A stretch of 64,000 nt of DNA from Hyphomicrobiales bacterium. GTDB taxonomy: Bacteria; Pseudomonadota; Alphaproteobacteria; Rhizobiales; Ancalomicrobiaceae. A program made the position numbers and the translations under genes. Shown piece by piece: positions 18,560-28,041 of the stretch (position 1 is its first letter; every line of letters begins with the position of its first letter). The notes beneath the pieces were generated by a model, which saw only the letters and a program-made list of their open reading frames with translations, ran no database searches and had not been told where the DNA came from. The stretch spans positions 1 through 64,000 of the forward strand of contig JAJTBO010000009.1 of NCBI GenBank assembly GCA_021286855.1, written 5' to 3'.

Positions 18560-20182
18560 TCACATGCGGAAGACGCCGAAGCGGGTCGGCTTCGGAGCGG
18601 CGTTGAAGGCGGCGGAGAGCGACAGGGCCAGCACCAGGCGGGTGTCGCGCGGATCGATGACGCCGTCGTCCCACAGCCGCGCGGTCGAGTACCAGGCCGA
18701 GCCCTGTTCCTCGTATTGGGCGCGGATCGGGGCCTTGAAGGCTTCTTCCTCTTGCATGCTCCAGGTTCCGCCCTTGGCCTCGAGGCCGTCGCGGCGAACC
18801 TGCGCGAGGACGTTGGCCGCCTGTTCGCCGCCCATCACCGAGATGCGGGCGTTCGGCCACATGAAGAGGAAGTTCGGATCGTAGGCGCGGCCGCACATGC
18901 CGTAGTTGCCGGCGCCGAAGGAATTGCCGATCACGATCGTGATCTTCGGCACCTCGGCGCAGGCGACCGCGGTCACCAACTTGGCGCCGTCCTTGGCGAT
19001 GCCGCCGGCCTCGTATTTCCGGCCGACCATGAAGCCGGTGATGTTCTGCAGGAAGATCAGCGGTACGCCGCGCTGGGCGCAGAGCTCGACGAAATGCGCG
19101 CCCTTGAGCGCGCTCTCGGAGAAGAGGATGCCGTTGTTGGCGACGATGCCGACCGGATAGCCCCAGACATGGGCGAAGCCGGTGACCAGCGTCGTGCCGT
19201 AGAGCGGCTTGAACTCGTCGAATTCGGAGCCGTCGACCAAGCGGCCGATGATCTGGCGGACGTCGAAGGGGTGCTTCGGATCGGCCGAGACGATGGAGAG
19301 CAGGTCTTCCGGATCGAGGAGCGGCGGGCGCGGCGGACGCAGCTCCGGCCCCTGCGGTTTCGATCGGGCGAGGCCGGCGACGGCGCGGCGGGCGAGGCCG
19401 AGCGCATGGGCGTCGTCTTCGGCCATCAGGTCGGAGACGCCGGAGGTGCGGGTGTGGACGTCGGCGCCGCCGAGGTCTTCGGCCGTGACGATCTCGCCGG
19501 TCGCGGCCTTCACCAGGGGCGGGCCGCCGAGGAAGATGGTGGCCTGATCGCGGACCATGATCGACTGGTCGGACATCGCCGGCACATAGGCGCCGCCGGC
19601 GGTGCAGGAGCCCATGACGACGGCGATCTGGGGGATGCCGTCGGCCGACATGCGGGCCTGATTGTAGAAGATCCGGCCGAAGTGGTCGCGATCGGGGAAG
19701 ACCTCGTCCTGGTTGGGCAGATTGGCGCCGCCCGAATCGACCAGATAGACGCAAGGGAGGCGGTTCTTGGCGGCGATCTCCTGAGCGCGCAGATGCTTCT
19801 TCACGCTCATCGGAAAATAGGTGCCGCCCTTCACCGTGGCGTCGTTGGCGACGACCATGCATTCGCGGCCCGAGATGCGGCCGATGCCGGTGACGAGGCC
19901 TGCGGAGGGCACCTCGTCGCCGTACATGCCGGTGGCGGCGAGCTGGCCGAGCTCCAGGAACGGCGCGCCGCGGTCGAGCAGCAGGCGCAGGCGCTCGCGG
20001 ACGAAGAGTTTGCCGCGCGATTCGTGGCGGGCGCGGGCGCCTGCGCCGCCGCCTTCGAGGACGCGGGCGACGCGGGCGTCGAGCTCGGCGAGCCGCGTCT
20101 CGAGCGCCGCGCGATTGGCGGCGAAGGCCGGCGCGCGGCGGTCGAGTTCGTCGCGAACGACCGCCATCGGTCCTTCCGCCAT
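18560..20182 (-). CDS. mccB: Methylcrotonyl-type acyl-CoA carboxylase, beta subunit
   Basis: A 540-residue carboxyltransferase subunit with the two crotonase-like halves of the family. The typical stretches are [49 protein letters not shown] and [11 protein letters not shown]. It transfers CO2 from biotin to the acyl-CoA. The start at 20182 has GGGAGGAAA directly upstream; the longer frame runs through the operator region. It is the first gene of mccB-mccA, 34 bases after a perfect palindrome and downstream of a TetR gene on the same strand. Confidence 0.9.
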   Translation of the reverse strand: MAEGPMAVVRDELDRRAPAFAANRAALETRLAELDARVARVLEGGGAGARARHESRGKLFVRERLRLLLDRGAPFLELGQLAATGMYGDEVPSAGLVTGIGRISGRECMVVANDATVKGGTYFPMSVKKHLRAQEIAAKNRLPCVYLVDSGGANLPNQDEVFPDRDHFGRIFYNQARMSADGIPQIAVVMGSCTAGGAYVPAMSDQSIMVRDQATIFLGGPPLVKAATGEIVTAEDLGGADVHTRTSGVSDLMAEDDAHALGLARRAVAGLARSKPQGPELRPPRPPLLDPEDLLSIVSADPKHPFDVRQIIGRLVDGSEFDEFKPLYGTTLVTGFAHVWGYPVGIVANNGILFSESALKGAHFVELCAQRGVPLIFLQNITGFMVGRKYEAGGIAKDGAKLVTAVACAEVPKITIVIGNSFGAGNYGMCGRAYDPNFLFMWPNARISVMGGEQAANVLAQVRRDGLEAKGGTWSMQEEEAFKAPIRAQYEEQGSAWYSTARLWDDGVIDPRDTRLVLALSLSAAFNAAPKPTRFGVFRM

Positions 20183-20216
20183 GGACGTTTCCTCCCGAGA
20201 CTGATCGCTCGATTTG

Positions 20217-20230
20217 AACGAACGTTCGTT
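20217..20230. promoter_or_regulatory. Palindromic operator candidate, AACGAACGTTCGTT
   Basis: A perfect 14-bp palindrome lies between the tetR-like gene and mccB, 34 bases before the mccB start codon. It has the size and symmetry of sites bound by TetR-family repressors. It sits in the only AT-rich patch of the gap, so it probably overlaps the mccB promoter. Confidence 0.65.
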
Positions 20231-20286
20231 TTTATTTGCGGCGGAGTCAAGGGGGGAGGGGAGGGCGCGGTGCGCCCGGAGCCGCC

Positions 20287-20877
20287 TCAGACGCCGACGG
20301 CGCGCAGCACCATGTCGACGTGCAGGCGGACGAGATCGGCCTCGCTCAGGCGGCCGTCGGGCTGATACCACTCGCAGATGCCGGTCATCATCGAGATCAG
20401 GGCGAAGGTGGTGATCTTCAGATCGTCGACGCGGAAGAGACCGGCGTCGCGGCCGGCCTCAAGGATCGTCTCCAGCCGGCGTTCGTAGGCGCGGCGCAGG
20501 TCGACGATCGCGGCGCGGTTCTCCGGCTCCAGGCTGCGCAGCTCGGAATTGGCGACGTAGACCTGCATGCGCCGGGTCATGTGATAGCGCGAATGGAAGG
20601 CGGCGAAGGCGACGAGCCGATCGCGTGGGCCTTCGTGGCCGACCAGGGCCTCGTCGAGGCGGGCGGTCAGGGTCTCCATGTGCGAACGCACGATGTCGAA
20701 CAGCAGCGCCTGCTTGGTCTCGAAGTGATTGTAGAGCGAGCCGGGCTGGATGCCGACTTCCGCCGCCAGACGCCTCAGGCTCATCGCCTCGAAGCCGTGC
20801 GCCCAGATCAGTCGCGTGCCGGCGGCGCGGATCGCCTCGAAGGTCTTTTCCCCCACCGAACCCAAAGTGCGCGCCAT
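20287..20877 (-). CDS. TetR-family transcriptional regulator
   Basis: A 196-residue protein with an N-terminal TetR helix-turn-helix (residues 33-59: [20 protein letters not shown]) and a C-terminal ligand domain that includes [12 protein letters not shown]. It sits directly upstream of mccBA on the same strand, and a perfect palindrome lies in between. This suggests it represses the carboxylase genes and is released by an acyl-CoA or related intermediate. The ligand is inferred from context only. Confidence 0.88.
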   Translation of the reverse strand: MARTLGSVGEKTFEAIRAAGTRLIWAHGFEAMSLRRLAAEVGIQPGSLYNHFETKQALLFDIVRSHMETLTARLDEALVGHEGPRDRLVAFAAFHSRYHMTRRMQVYVANSELRSLEPENRAAIVDLRRAYERRLETILEAGRDAGLFRVDDLKITTFALISMMTGICEWYQPDGRLSEADLVRLHVDMVLRAVGV

Positions 20878-21195
20878 CCGATCGTTCTCCTCGCGTTTCG
20901 AGCTTTACGGCGTGGCGGTGGGATCGGGCAAGGGGGATGGCGCGCGGCCCGACGGCGGCGACGCCGCGGGCGCGGCGAAGAGGGACTGCGAATCGCTGAA
21001 ATTTTAAGTAATTGATCAAGAACTCCTTCATCTCGAGGGTTTCTTAACGGGGATGGGCGCTCTGTTTCTACAATTGGATTGAAATTCTGTTCACCTCTCG
21101 AAGTCGTCATCCGCCCATTCCCGCATCATAATGTTGAAATTCGAGTCGTTTCATGAGTTCATGATGGTCGGATACGAATGCGGAGAGCGCGGCCC
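20878..21195. other. Divergent intergenic region, tetR / HD-GYP regulator
   Basis: 318 bases with no supportable gene. The half nearest the HD-GYP gene (about 20990-21175) is markedly AT-rich and should hold its promoter. The inverted repeat TCATGA-GT-TCATGA at 21151-21164 lies 31 bases before the start codon and could be an operator or overlap the transcription start. Confidence 0.5.
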
Positions 21196-22251
21196 ATGTA
21201 CAAGGTGCTGATCGTCGACGACAACATGACCAATCTGGTGCTGGTGCGCCAGTTGGTCGTCCGGGTCGACGATTGCGAGACCCTGACCTTCTCCGACCCG
21301 AAGGCGGCGCTCGCGACCCTCGAGACGACCGACGTCGACCTGGTGCTCGTCGACTACGTCATGCCGGAGATCGACGGCGTCGAGTTCACCCGCCGCATGC
21401 GGCGGATGAGTCGGCACGCCACGGTGCCTCTGGTCGTCGTGACGACCCTCGACGAGCGCAAGGTGCTGATGGACGCGTTGGAGGCCGGGGCGACCGACTT
21501 TCTGACCAAGCCGCTCGATCCGCTCGAGTTCCGCGTTCGGGTGCGCAATCTCCTGGAGTTGCGCCGGGCGCAGAAGCAGCTCGCCGCCCGCGCCGCGATC
21601 CTCGATCGCGAAGTGGGGATCAAGACGCAGGAGCTGGTCGAGCGCGAACGTGAGATCATCTGGCGGCTCTCCCGCGCCACGGAACGGCGCGACACCGACA
21701 CCGGCGATCACATCGCCCGGATGTCGCGGATCTGCGCCCTGATCGCGGAAGGACTCGGGCTGCCGGAGGAGGAGTGCCGTCTGATCGAGATCGCCGCGCA
21801 GATGCACGACGTCGGCAAGGTCGGCATTCCCGACGAGATCCTGTTCAAGCCGGGCGCGCTGACGCCGGAAGAACGCCGGGTGATGGAGACCCACACCGAT
21901 CTCGGCTGGACCATTCTGGAAGGCTCGAAGTCGAAGCTCCTGCAGATGGCGGCCGACATCGCGGTCAGCCATCACGAGAAGTGGGACGGCACGGGCTATC
22001 CGAAACACCTCGTCGGCGAGGCGATCCCGATCGCCGGCCGGATCACCGCGCTCGCCGACGTGTTCGACGCGCTGATGTCGGTCCGGCCCTACAAGCCGGC
22101 CTGGCCGATCGACAAGGCGCGCGCCTTCATCGCCGAGGGCGCCGGCAAGCACTTCGATCCGGCCTGCGTCGAAGTGTTCTTCCGTCGCTTCGAGGAGATC
22201 GCCGCGATCGCCGGCACCGGACACGGCGACGGCGCTTCCGCCGCCGCCTGA
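21196..22251 (+). CDS. Response regulator with HD-GYP domain (c-di-GMP phosphodiesterase, RpfG-like)
   Basis: A 351-residue protein. Residues 1-120 form a receiver domain (VLIVDDN, phosphoacceptor Asp53 in LVDYVMPE, switch Lys in LTKPLD), then comes a helical linker, then an HD-GYP domain. The metal-binding HD is His204-Asp205 in MHDVGKVG, with HHEKWDGTGYP and GYP at 267-269. The family cleaves c-di-GMP. All key residues are present, so it should be active when phosphorylated. GGAGAG precedes the ATG at 21196; an in-frame ATG at 21178 has no such site. It is followed by a periplasmic oxidoreductase-fold protein and a hybrid kinase, its likely phosphodonor. Confidence 0.92.
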   Translation: MYKVLIVDDNMTNLVLVRQLVVRVDDCETLTFSDPKAALATLETTDVDLVLVDYVMPEIDGVEFTRRMRRMSRHATVPLVVVTTLDERKVLMDALEAGATDFLTKPLDPLEFRVRVRNLLELRRAQKQLAARAAILDREVGIKTQELVEREREIIWRLSRATERRDTDTGDHIARMSRICALIAEGLGLPEEECRLIEIAAQMHDVGKVGIPDEILFKPGALTPEERRVMETHTDLGWTILEGSKSKLLQMAADIAVSHHEKWDGTGYPKHLVGEAIPIAGRITALADVFDALMSVRPYKPAWPIDKARAFIAEGAGKHFDPACVEVFFRRFEEIAAIAGTGHGDGASAAA

Positions 22252-22299
22252 GACCACGACGAACGACCGGCGCAGATCGGTCGCGAGAGGAAACATCCG

Positions 22300-22809
22300 A
22301 TGAGCCATTTCTTCCGCAGCGTCGTCGCCGCCGCCCTCTGCACGGCCCTGCTCGCGCCGGCCCAGGCGGGGACGCTCGCCCCCCCGAAGGGCGCGGTGGT
22401 GCTCACCGTCACCGGCAAGATCGCCACGACCAACGTCGGGGCGACGGCGCAGTTCGACCTGGGGCAGTTGTCGGCGTTGCCCGGCCGGGTCACCGAGACC
22501 GAGACGCCGTGGACCAAGGGCAAGACTCGGTTCGAAGGACCGCTCGGCTCGGCGCTCCTGGATGCGGTCGGGGCGAGCGGCGAAAGCCTGCACGTGGTGG
22601 CGCTCAACGACTACGCCGTCGACGTGCCGGTCGAAGACTTCCGCAAGTGGCCGGTGATCCTGGCGGTGAAGAAGGACGGCAAGCCGATGTCGGTGCGCGA
22701 CAAGGGACCGATCTTCGTCATCTACCCCTTCGACGTCGACCCGTCGCTCTACAACGAAAGGACCTTCTCGCGTTCTGCTTGGCAGGTGAAGTCGATCGAA
22801 GTGCGCTGA
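22300..22809 (+). CDS. Periplasmic molybdopterin-oxidoreductase-fold small protein
   Basis: A 169-residue exported protein (signal peptide ending AQAG near residue 24) built from a shortened sulfite-oxidase/YedY-like fold: LTVTGKI, FEGPLGSALLDAVGA, VALNDYAVDVP, MSVRDKGPIFVIYP. The catalytic Cys of true molybdoenzymes is absent; the protein has only one Cys, within the signal peptide. It is therefore unlikely to be an enzyme of that type and may act as a ligand or redox sensor. It sits between the HD-GYP gene and the hybrid kinase on the same strand, which suggests it reports to the kinase periplasmic domain. Confidence 0.75.
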   Translation: MSHFFRSVVAAALCTALLAPAQAGTLAPPKGAVVLTVTGKIATTNVGATAQFDLGQLSALPGRVTETETPWTKGKTRFEGPLGSALLDAVGASGESLHVVALNDYAVDVPVEDFRKWPVILAVKKDGKPMSVRDKGPIFVIYPFDVDPSLYNERTFSRSAWQVKSIEVR

Positions 22810-22849
22810 GGCGCGTCGCCGAGCCTCGCCGCCGTTCTCGGAGAACCCG

Positions 22850-25444
22850 ATGCGCAATCGCAAGATCCTGATGGCCTACGCCGGAGCCGTGCGCCGCAAC
22901 AAGGCTGTGGTGGCGATCCTGTTCGCCGGCCTGATGCTGTTCGGCGGGATCCTGTCGACCTTCCACGCGCTGTGGACGAACAATCATTCGGTCTCTTCGT
23001 CGATTCGCGAAGACGCGCTGTGGGCGACCTATCAGATCGACCGCGAGGCGACGAAGTTCGCCGAGATCGTCCACGAGGCGATCGAACATCCGGCGAAGGC
23101 GTCGCTCGCCGATCTCCTGCTCCGTTTCGATCTCCTCTATTCGCGCCACGAGACGATGGAGGACGCCGATTTTCCGGCGAAGTTCCGCAACGATCCGATG
23201 TTGAAGGAGCTGACCGAGGACACCTCGGCGATCCTGCACCGGTTGGTCCCCATCTTCGACAAGATGGCGGCGAGGAACGTGATCGATCCGACCGACTTTC
23301 CGAAGCTCCTCGGCGAGGTGGACGCGCTGAAGGCCGCCACCGAACGACTGCTGACCGGCACGCATCACATTCGGGCCGACCTCCAGACCGAGAGCCATGA
23401 GGAGACGGCGCGGATCTACGAGATGCTGGGCGGCGCGATCGCGGCGATGACGTTGGCGCTCGGCACCGTCATCGTCTTGATCTGGCGGCAATTGCGTCAG
23501 CTCGAGATCGCGCGGTTCCGTCTGCAGCGCCTGTCGGAGGAGCTGGCCCAGTCGGCGGCCTCGGCGAAGGCCGGCGCCAAGGCGAAGTCGGCGTTCCTGG
23601 CGACGATGAGCCACGAAATCCGCACGCCGTTGAACGGCATCGTCGGGATGGCGGAGCTGTTGGCGGCGACGCCGCTCGACATGCATCAACGCGATCGGCT
23701 CGGCACCATCCGGCAGTGTTCGGAAGGGCTCGTCGCGCTGATCAACGACATCCTCGACTTCTCGAAGCTCGAATCCGGCAAGATCGATCTCGAGCATCGG
23801 CCGATGGATCTCGGCGAGATCGTCGACGGCGTCGTCGACATGTTCGCGCCCAGGGCCGACGCCAAGGGGATCGAACTGGTGGCGACGCATCCGCTCGGTT
23901 CGTGGATGGGCGATCCGACCCGGTTTCGGCAGATCCTGGTCAATCTGGTCGGCAACGCCGTCAAGTTCACCGAGCACGGCGCGGTCGCGGTGCGCATCTT
24001 CGAGACCCGGCGCGGCGAAGGCCGCAGCGGCCTGCGCGTCCTCGTCGAGGACACCGGCATCGGCATTTCGCAGGAAAACCAGACGCGGCTGTTCGGCGAG
24101 TTCACGCAGGCCGACGCCTCGATCAGCCGGCGTTTCGGCGGCACCGGCCTGGGGTTGGCGATCACGCGGCGGATCGTCGAGGCGCTCGGCGGCGAGGTGC
24201 GGGTGGAGAGCCGGGAGGGGCTCGGCTCGACCTTCTGGTTCGAGATCCCGGCCGATCGGATCGTCGACGACGAACCAGTCGCGATCGCGCCGGGGCTCGA
24301 GGTTCGGGTCGAGGCGGCGACGCCGCTGGTCGGCTCGGTCGTCGAGCGCTCGCTGGCGCAGCTCGGCCATTCCTCGCATCGCGCCGCGGCCGGCGGCGAC
24401 CGGCGTCGGGTGGCGCTGTGGGAGGCGTCCGCCTTCGCGACGGCGACGCTGGCGGGGCGGGTCGATCGGACGGCGGAAGTGGTGGTGTTCGGGCACGGCG
24501 CTCGCGCCTTCTCGGCGGAGGCGGTCGACGTGGTCGAGGGAGCGCTGACGCCGCGCCGGCTCGCCCGCCTGCTGGCGCATCGCGCCGAGGGAACCCGTTG
24601 GCGCGGCAATCCCTCGCCCTTCGTCGGCGAGGCGGTCGCCGATGCGCCGATCGGGAGCGGCCGGGTGTTGGTGGTCGAGGACAACAGGGTCAATCAGACG
24701 GTCGCCAAGGGCCTGCTCGAGCGGCTCGGCTTCGTCGTCGAAGTGGTCGACGACGGCGCTGCGGCGGTCGAACGGGCGGCGCGCGGCGGGCTCGACGTGG
24801 TGCTGATGGACATGCAGATGCCGGTTATGGACGGGCTCGAGGCAACCCGACGGATCCGCGCGGCGGAGAGCGAGCGCGGCGACGCGCGCGTTCCGATCGT
24901 CGGGCTGACCGCCAACGCCTTCGCCTCCGACCGCGAGGCCTGTCTCGCCGCCGGCATGGACGACTTCCTGACCAAGCCGATCACCCGCGACAAGCTCGCG
25001 GCGACGCTGGCGGCGCATGCCGACACGTCGGGCGAGGCGCCGGCGACCCCGGCGACGGCGTCGGACGTGGGAGAGGTCGGAACGGATGCGGCGGCGGTCG
25101 ACGAAGCCCATCGGGCCGGACTGCTCGACGCGCTCGGCGCGGAGGGGCTCGCCGAACTCACCGACGTGTTCCGCCAGGACGCGGACCGCCTCGTCGAAGA
25201 GATCGCCGCGGCGCATGCGAGGGGCGACCGCGAGGGGGTGCGCACGGCGCTGCACACGTTGAAGGGGGCGGCGGCCAACGTCGGCCTCGTCGGCGTGGTC
25301 GCGGCGGTCGACGAGGTGCGCGCGGCCGGCGGGCTCGACTGTCCGGACGCCGCAGGGCGTCTGGCGGCGGCGGTGCTGCGCGGCTGGCGAGCCCTGGCGC
25401 AGGCCGAGCCGGCCGACGCGGCTCAGTCGGCGCGGCGCGCCTGA
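22850..25444 (+). CDS. Hybrid sensor histidine kinase with receiver and Hpt domains
   Basis: An 864-residue membrane protein. TM1 spans about residues 18-40, a helical periplasmic domain follows to about 192, and TM2 spans 193-213. The HisKA dimerisation domain has His255 in MSHEIRTPLNG; the ATPase has N box LVNLVGNAVKF, G1 DTGIGIS and G2 GGTGLGLAI. A receiver-like region at about 483-590 lacks a phosphoacceptor. A true receiver follows from 605 with Asp654 in LMDMQMPVMDG, and the Hpt domain has His802 in LHTLKGAAAN. The layout is a complete phosphorelay. Its likely output is the HD-GYP regulator two genes upstream. The 3' end overlaps the racemase gene on the other strand by 22 bases. Confidence 0.92.
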   Translation: MRNRKILMAYAGAVRRNKAVVAILFAGLMLFGGILSTFHALWTNNHSVSSSIREDALWATYQIDREATKFAEIVHEAIEHPAKASLADLLLRFDLLYSRHETMEDADFPAKFRNDPMLKELTEDTSAILHRLVPIFDKMAARNVIDPTDFPKLLGEVDALKAATERLLTGTHHIRADLQTESHEETARIYEMLGGAIAAMTLALGTVIVLIWRQLRQLEIARFRLQRLSEELAQSAASAKAGAKAKSAFLATMSHEIRTPLNGIVGMAELLAATPLDMHQRDRLGTIRQCSEGLVALINDILDFSKLESGKIDLEHRPMDLGEIVDGVVDMFAPRADAKGIELVATHPLGSWMGDPTRFRQILVNLVGNAVKFTEHGAVAVRIFETRRGEGRSGLRVLVEDTGIGISQENQTRLFGEFTQADASISRRFGGTGLGLAITRRIVEALGGEVRVESREGLGSTFWFEIPADRIVDDEPVAIAPGLEVRVEAATPLVGSVVERSLAQLGHSSHRAAAGGDRRRVALWEASAFATATLAGRVDRTAEVVVFGHGARAFSAEAVDVVEGALTPRRLARLLAHRAEGTRWRGNPSPFVGEAVADAPIGSGRVLVVEDNRVNQTVAKGLLERLGFVVEVVDDGAAAVERAARGGLDVVLMDMQMPVMDGLEATRRIRAAESERGDARVPIVGLTANAFASDREACLAAGMDDFLTKPITRDKLAATLAAHADTSGEAPATPATASDVGEVGTDAAAVDEAHRAGLLDALGAEGLAELTDVFRQDADRLVEEIAAAHARGDREGVRTALHTLKGAAANVGLVGVVAAVDEVRAAGGLDCPDAAGRLAAAVLRGWRALAQAEPADAAQSARRA

Positions 25445-26163
25445 GGCAACGGCGGGCCGCCCCAGGGCTTCGGCCGGGGCGTCGCCCAGCCGCCGACCTT
25501 CGAGGTCGAAATCCCCATTCGCACCAGCCCTTCGGCGAGCGTCACGGCGCTCGCGACGCCGTCGATCACCGGCACGCCGTGGATCTGCGAGAGACGGCGG
25601 GCGAGGTCGGTCATGCCGGCGCAGCCGAGCACGATCGCTTCCGCGCGATCCTCGACGAGGGCTCGGGCGATCTCCTCGGAGATCCGGCCGCAGGCGTCGG
25701 AAGCGGGATCTTCGAGGTCGAGGACCGGCACCTCCGCGGCGCGCACCTTCGCGCATCGGGCGGCGAGGCCGTAGCGGACGAGATTGGCCTCGAGGGTGGC
25801 GATCGAGCGGGACAGGGTGGTCACCACGGTGAAGCGTTCGGCGACCAGCGTCGCCATGTGGGCGGCCGCCTCGCCGATGCCGATCACCGGCTTCGGCGAC
25901 AAGGCGCGGGCGGCGTCGAGGCCGGTGTCGTCGAAACAGGCGATCACATGGGCGTCGACGCCCGCGGCGATCGCTTCTTCGATCCGGGCGAGGAGGCCCG
26001 GCACGGCCATGGCGCCGTCCCAGGGGCCTTCGATCGAGACGGGTCCGAAGGCGCTCTCGTCGGCGCGGATTTCGGTGCCGGGGGCGGCGACGGCGCGGGC
26101 GGCGTCGGCGGCCTTCTCGGTCATCGAGCGGGTGGTGTTGGGGTTGACCAGATGAATCCGCAT
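25423..26163 (-). CDS. Aspartate/glutamate racemase family protein (hydantoin/allantoin racemase-like)
   Basis: A 246-residue member of the Asp/Glu/hydantoin racemase superfamily, beginning MRIHLVNPNTT, the usual opening of the hydantoin racemase group. The two catalytic Cys are in IACFDDTGL and VLGCAGM, giving two-base racemisation. The start at 26163 has TGAGGCGACG upstream, 7 bases after the permease stop; an in-frame start further up lies within the permease gene. It closes the ABC operon, so the imported compound is probably a chiral hydantoin, allantoin or related ureide. That substrate is inference from family and context. Confidence 0.85.
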   Translation of the reverse strand: MRIHLVNPNTTRSMTEKAADAARAVAAPGTEIRADESAFGPVSIEGPWDGAMAVPGLLARIEEAIAAGVDAHVIACFDDTGLDAARALSPKPVIGIGEAAAHMATLVAERFTVVTTLSRSIATLEANLVRYGLAARCAKVRAAEVPVLDLEDPASDACGRISEEIARALVEDRAEAIVLGCAGMTDLARRLSQIHGVPVIDGVASAVTLAEGLVRMGISTSKVGGWATPRPKPWGGPPLPQARRAD

Positions 26164-26170
26164 CGTCGCC

Positions 26171-27073
26171 TCAGACCAGTCCGGCATCGGAATCGTCGCC
26201 GTGTCGGGCGCGACGGGCGGCGATCGAACGGATGGTGACGAGGGTCAGGCCGATCACCAGGAAGGAGACGGCCGACGTCACGGTTCCCAGCGCATAGATG
26301 TCGGGCGTCGTGACGGTGGTGGTCAATCCCTGAAGATCGAGGGGGAGCGTGTTGACCGAGCCGATCGCCTGGCTCGAGCGGGCGATCTCGTCCCAGGAGA
26401 GGGTGAAGCCGAACAGGCCGATGCCGACGACCGAGGGCAGGATGATCGGCAGCACGACATGGCGGAAGGTCTGCCAGGGCGTCGCGCCGAGGTCGCGGGC
26501 GGCCTCCTCGTAGCGCGGATCGAAGCGGTTGAAGACGGCGAACATGATCAGCAGGCCGAAGGGCAGGGTCCAGGTCAGATGCGCGCCGAGGCCGGAGGTG
26601 AAGAGGTTCATCGAGGTGGTGTAGTGGCGCTGGATCCCGGTCCAGCCGAAGGCGTCGGCGAGATGCTTGACGCCGTCGTCGATCAGGCGGAACTCCAGGC
26701 CGATGCCGAGCGAGGTGACGATCGACGGCACGATCAGGCTCGCCACCGCCACGTAGAAGAGCAGCGCCGAGCCGGGGAAGCGGCGGCGGAAGGCGAGGCC
26801 GGCGGAGACCGAGATCGCGACGGTGAGCAGCATCACCACGACGCCGAGCTTCATCGAGCGCAGGAAGGCCGCGCCGATGTCGACGATGCCGCCGCCCTCC
26901 CACAGTTTCTCGAACCAGGCGAGCGAGACGCCGTTCATCGGGAAGGTGAGGCCGCCGTCCGGTCCCTGGAAGGACAGGACGAAGATGGCGATCATCGGCC
27001 CGTAGAGGAACAGCACATAGGCCGCGAAGAAGGCGGCGAGCACGTAGAAGCCGCGCGAGCGTCCGTCGGTCAT
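26171..27073 (-). CDS. ABC transporter permease (PotC-like)
   Basis: A 300-residue inner-membrane protein with about six membrane segments and the EAA loop EEAARDLGATPWQTFRHVVLP. It pairs with the permease whose stop lies one base upstream of this start. It belongs to the polyamine/opine importer class by similarity. The last codons contain the binding site for the racemase gene. Confidence 0.9.
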   Translation of the reverse strand: MTDGRSRGFYVLAAFFAAYVLFLYGPMIAIFVLSFQGPDGGLTFPMNGVSLAWFEKLWEGGGIVDIGAAFLRSMKLGVVVMLLTVAISVSAGLAFRRRFPGSALLFYVAVASLIVPSIVTSLGIGLEFRLIDDGVKHLADAFGWTGIQRHYTTSMNLFTSGLGAHLTWTLPFGLLIMFAVFNRFDPRYEEAARDLGATPWQTFRHVVLPIILPSVVGIGLFGFTLSWDEIARSSQAIGSVNTLPLDLQGLTTTVTTPDIYALGTVTSAVSFLVIGLTLVTIRSIAARRARHGDDSDAGLV

Positions 27074-27074
27074 C

Positions 27075-27962
27075 TCACAGCTCCTTGCGCACGTCGACGA
27101 GGCGGGTCATGGCGGCGATGATCAACAGCGTCGCGGCGAGGAGGACCACCGCGTTGGCGGCGGCGACCGGGAACTGCAGCGCGTCGAGATGGGTCTGGAC
27201 GATCTTGCCGGCCGAGGCGATCTGCTGGCCGCCCATCACGCCGACGGTGACGAAGTCGCCCATGACGATGGTGACGACGAAGATCGAGCCGATGACGATG
27301 CCGGGTTTGGAGAGCGGCACGATGACGTTCCACAGCGTCTGCCACCCGGTGGCGCCGGCGTCGCGGGCGGCCTCGATCAGGCGGCGATCGATGCGGATCA
27401 TCGAATTGAAGATCGGCACCACCATGAAGAAGGTGAAGAGGTGGACGAGCGCCAGCACCACCGAGAATTCCGAATAGAGCAGCCATTCGACCGGTCGATC
27501 GACCAGATGCAGGCCGACCAGCGTCTTGTTGACGAGGCCGTTGCGGCCGAGCAGCGGGATCCAGGCGATCATGCGGATGACGTTCGACGTCCAGAACGGG
27601 ATGGTGCAGAGCAGCGACAGACCGATCTGCCAGGTGGTCGAGGTCACGTGGAAGGCGAGGAAATAGGCGACGGTGAACCCGATCGCCAAGGTGAAGAACC
27701 AGACCAGGAAGGAGAACTTCAGCGTCTGGCCATAGGTCTTCAACATGGTGCAGGCTTCGGGCAGCTTCGTCAGGCAGCCCTCGAAGCTCTCGGTGTAGCC
27801 GCGGCCGGAGAAGGTCGGGATCATCTCCCAGTCGTTGTAGTCCCAGAAGGAGACCGTGACGACGAGGGCGAGCGGGATCACGAAGAAGGCGAGAAAGACC
27901 AGAGCCATCGGCGCGGCCTGAGCCCAGGCGACCATGTGGCGGGCGATCGTCGAGGGGGTCAT
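27075..27962 (-). CDS. ABC transporter permease (PotB-like)
   Basis: A 295-residue inner-membrane protein with six hydrophobic segments, a conserved periplasmic insertion after TM1, and the EAA loop IEAARDAGATGWQTLWNVIVP. It is the first permease after the binding-protein gene, separated from it by 79 bases containing a long hairpin. Confidence 0.9.
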   Translation of the reverse strand: MTPSTIARHMVAWAQAAPMALVFLAFFVIPLALVVTVSFWDYNDWEMIPTFSGRGYTESFEGCLTKLPEACTMLKTYGQTLKFSFLVWFFTLAIGFTVAYFLAFHVTSTTWQIGLSLLCTIPFWTSNVIRMIAWIPLLGRNGLVNKTLVGLHLVDRPVEWLLYSEFSVVLALVHLFTFFMVVPIFNSMIRIDRRLIEAARDAGATGWQTLWNVIVPLSKPGIVIGSIFVVTIVMGDFVTVGVMGGQQIASAGKIVQTHLDALQFPVAAANAVVLLAATLLIIAAMTRLVDVRKEL

Positions 27963-27999
27963 GGGCGCGTCTCCGTCTTCCGCGGTCGTCCGAAGGTGG

Positions 28000-28032
28000 G
28001 CGGCGAGGGGCGGATCGTCCGCCCCTCGCCGC
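28000..28032 (-). other. Intercistronic hairpin after the binding-protein gene
   Basis: A perfect 15-bp stem (GCGGCGAGGGGCGGA with its complement) and 3-base loop lie between the binding-protein stop and the first permease. There is no T run, so it more likely stabilises the upstream mRNA or attenuates partially than stops transcription. Confidence 0.72.
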
Positions 28033-28041
28033 GTCTCACCG

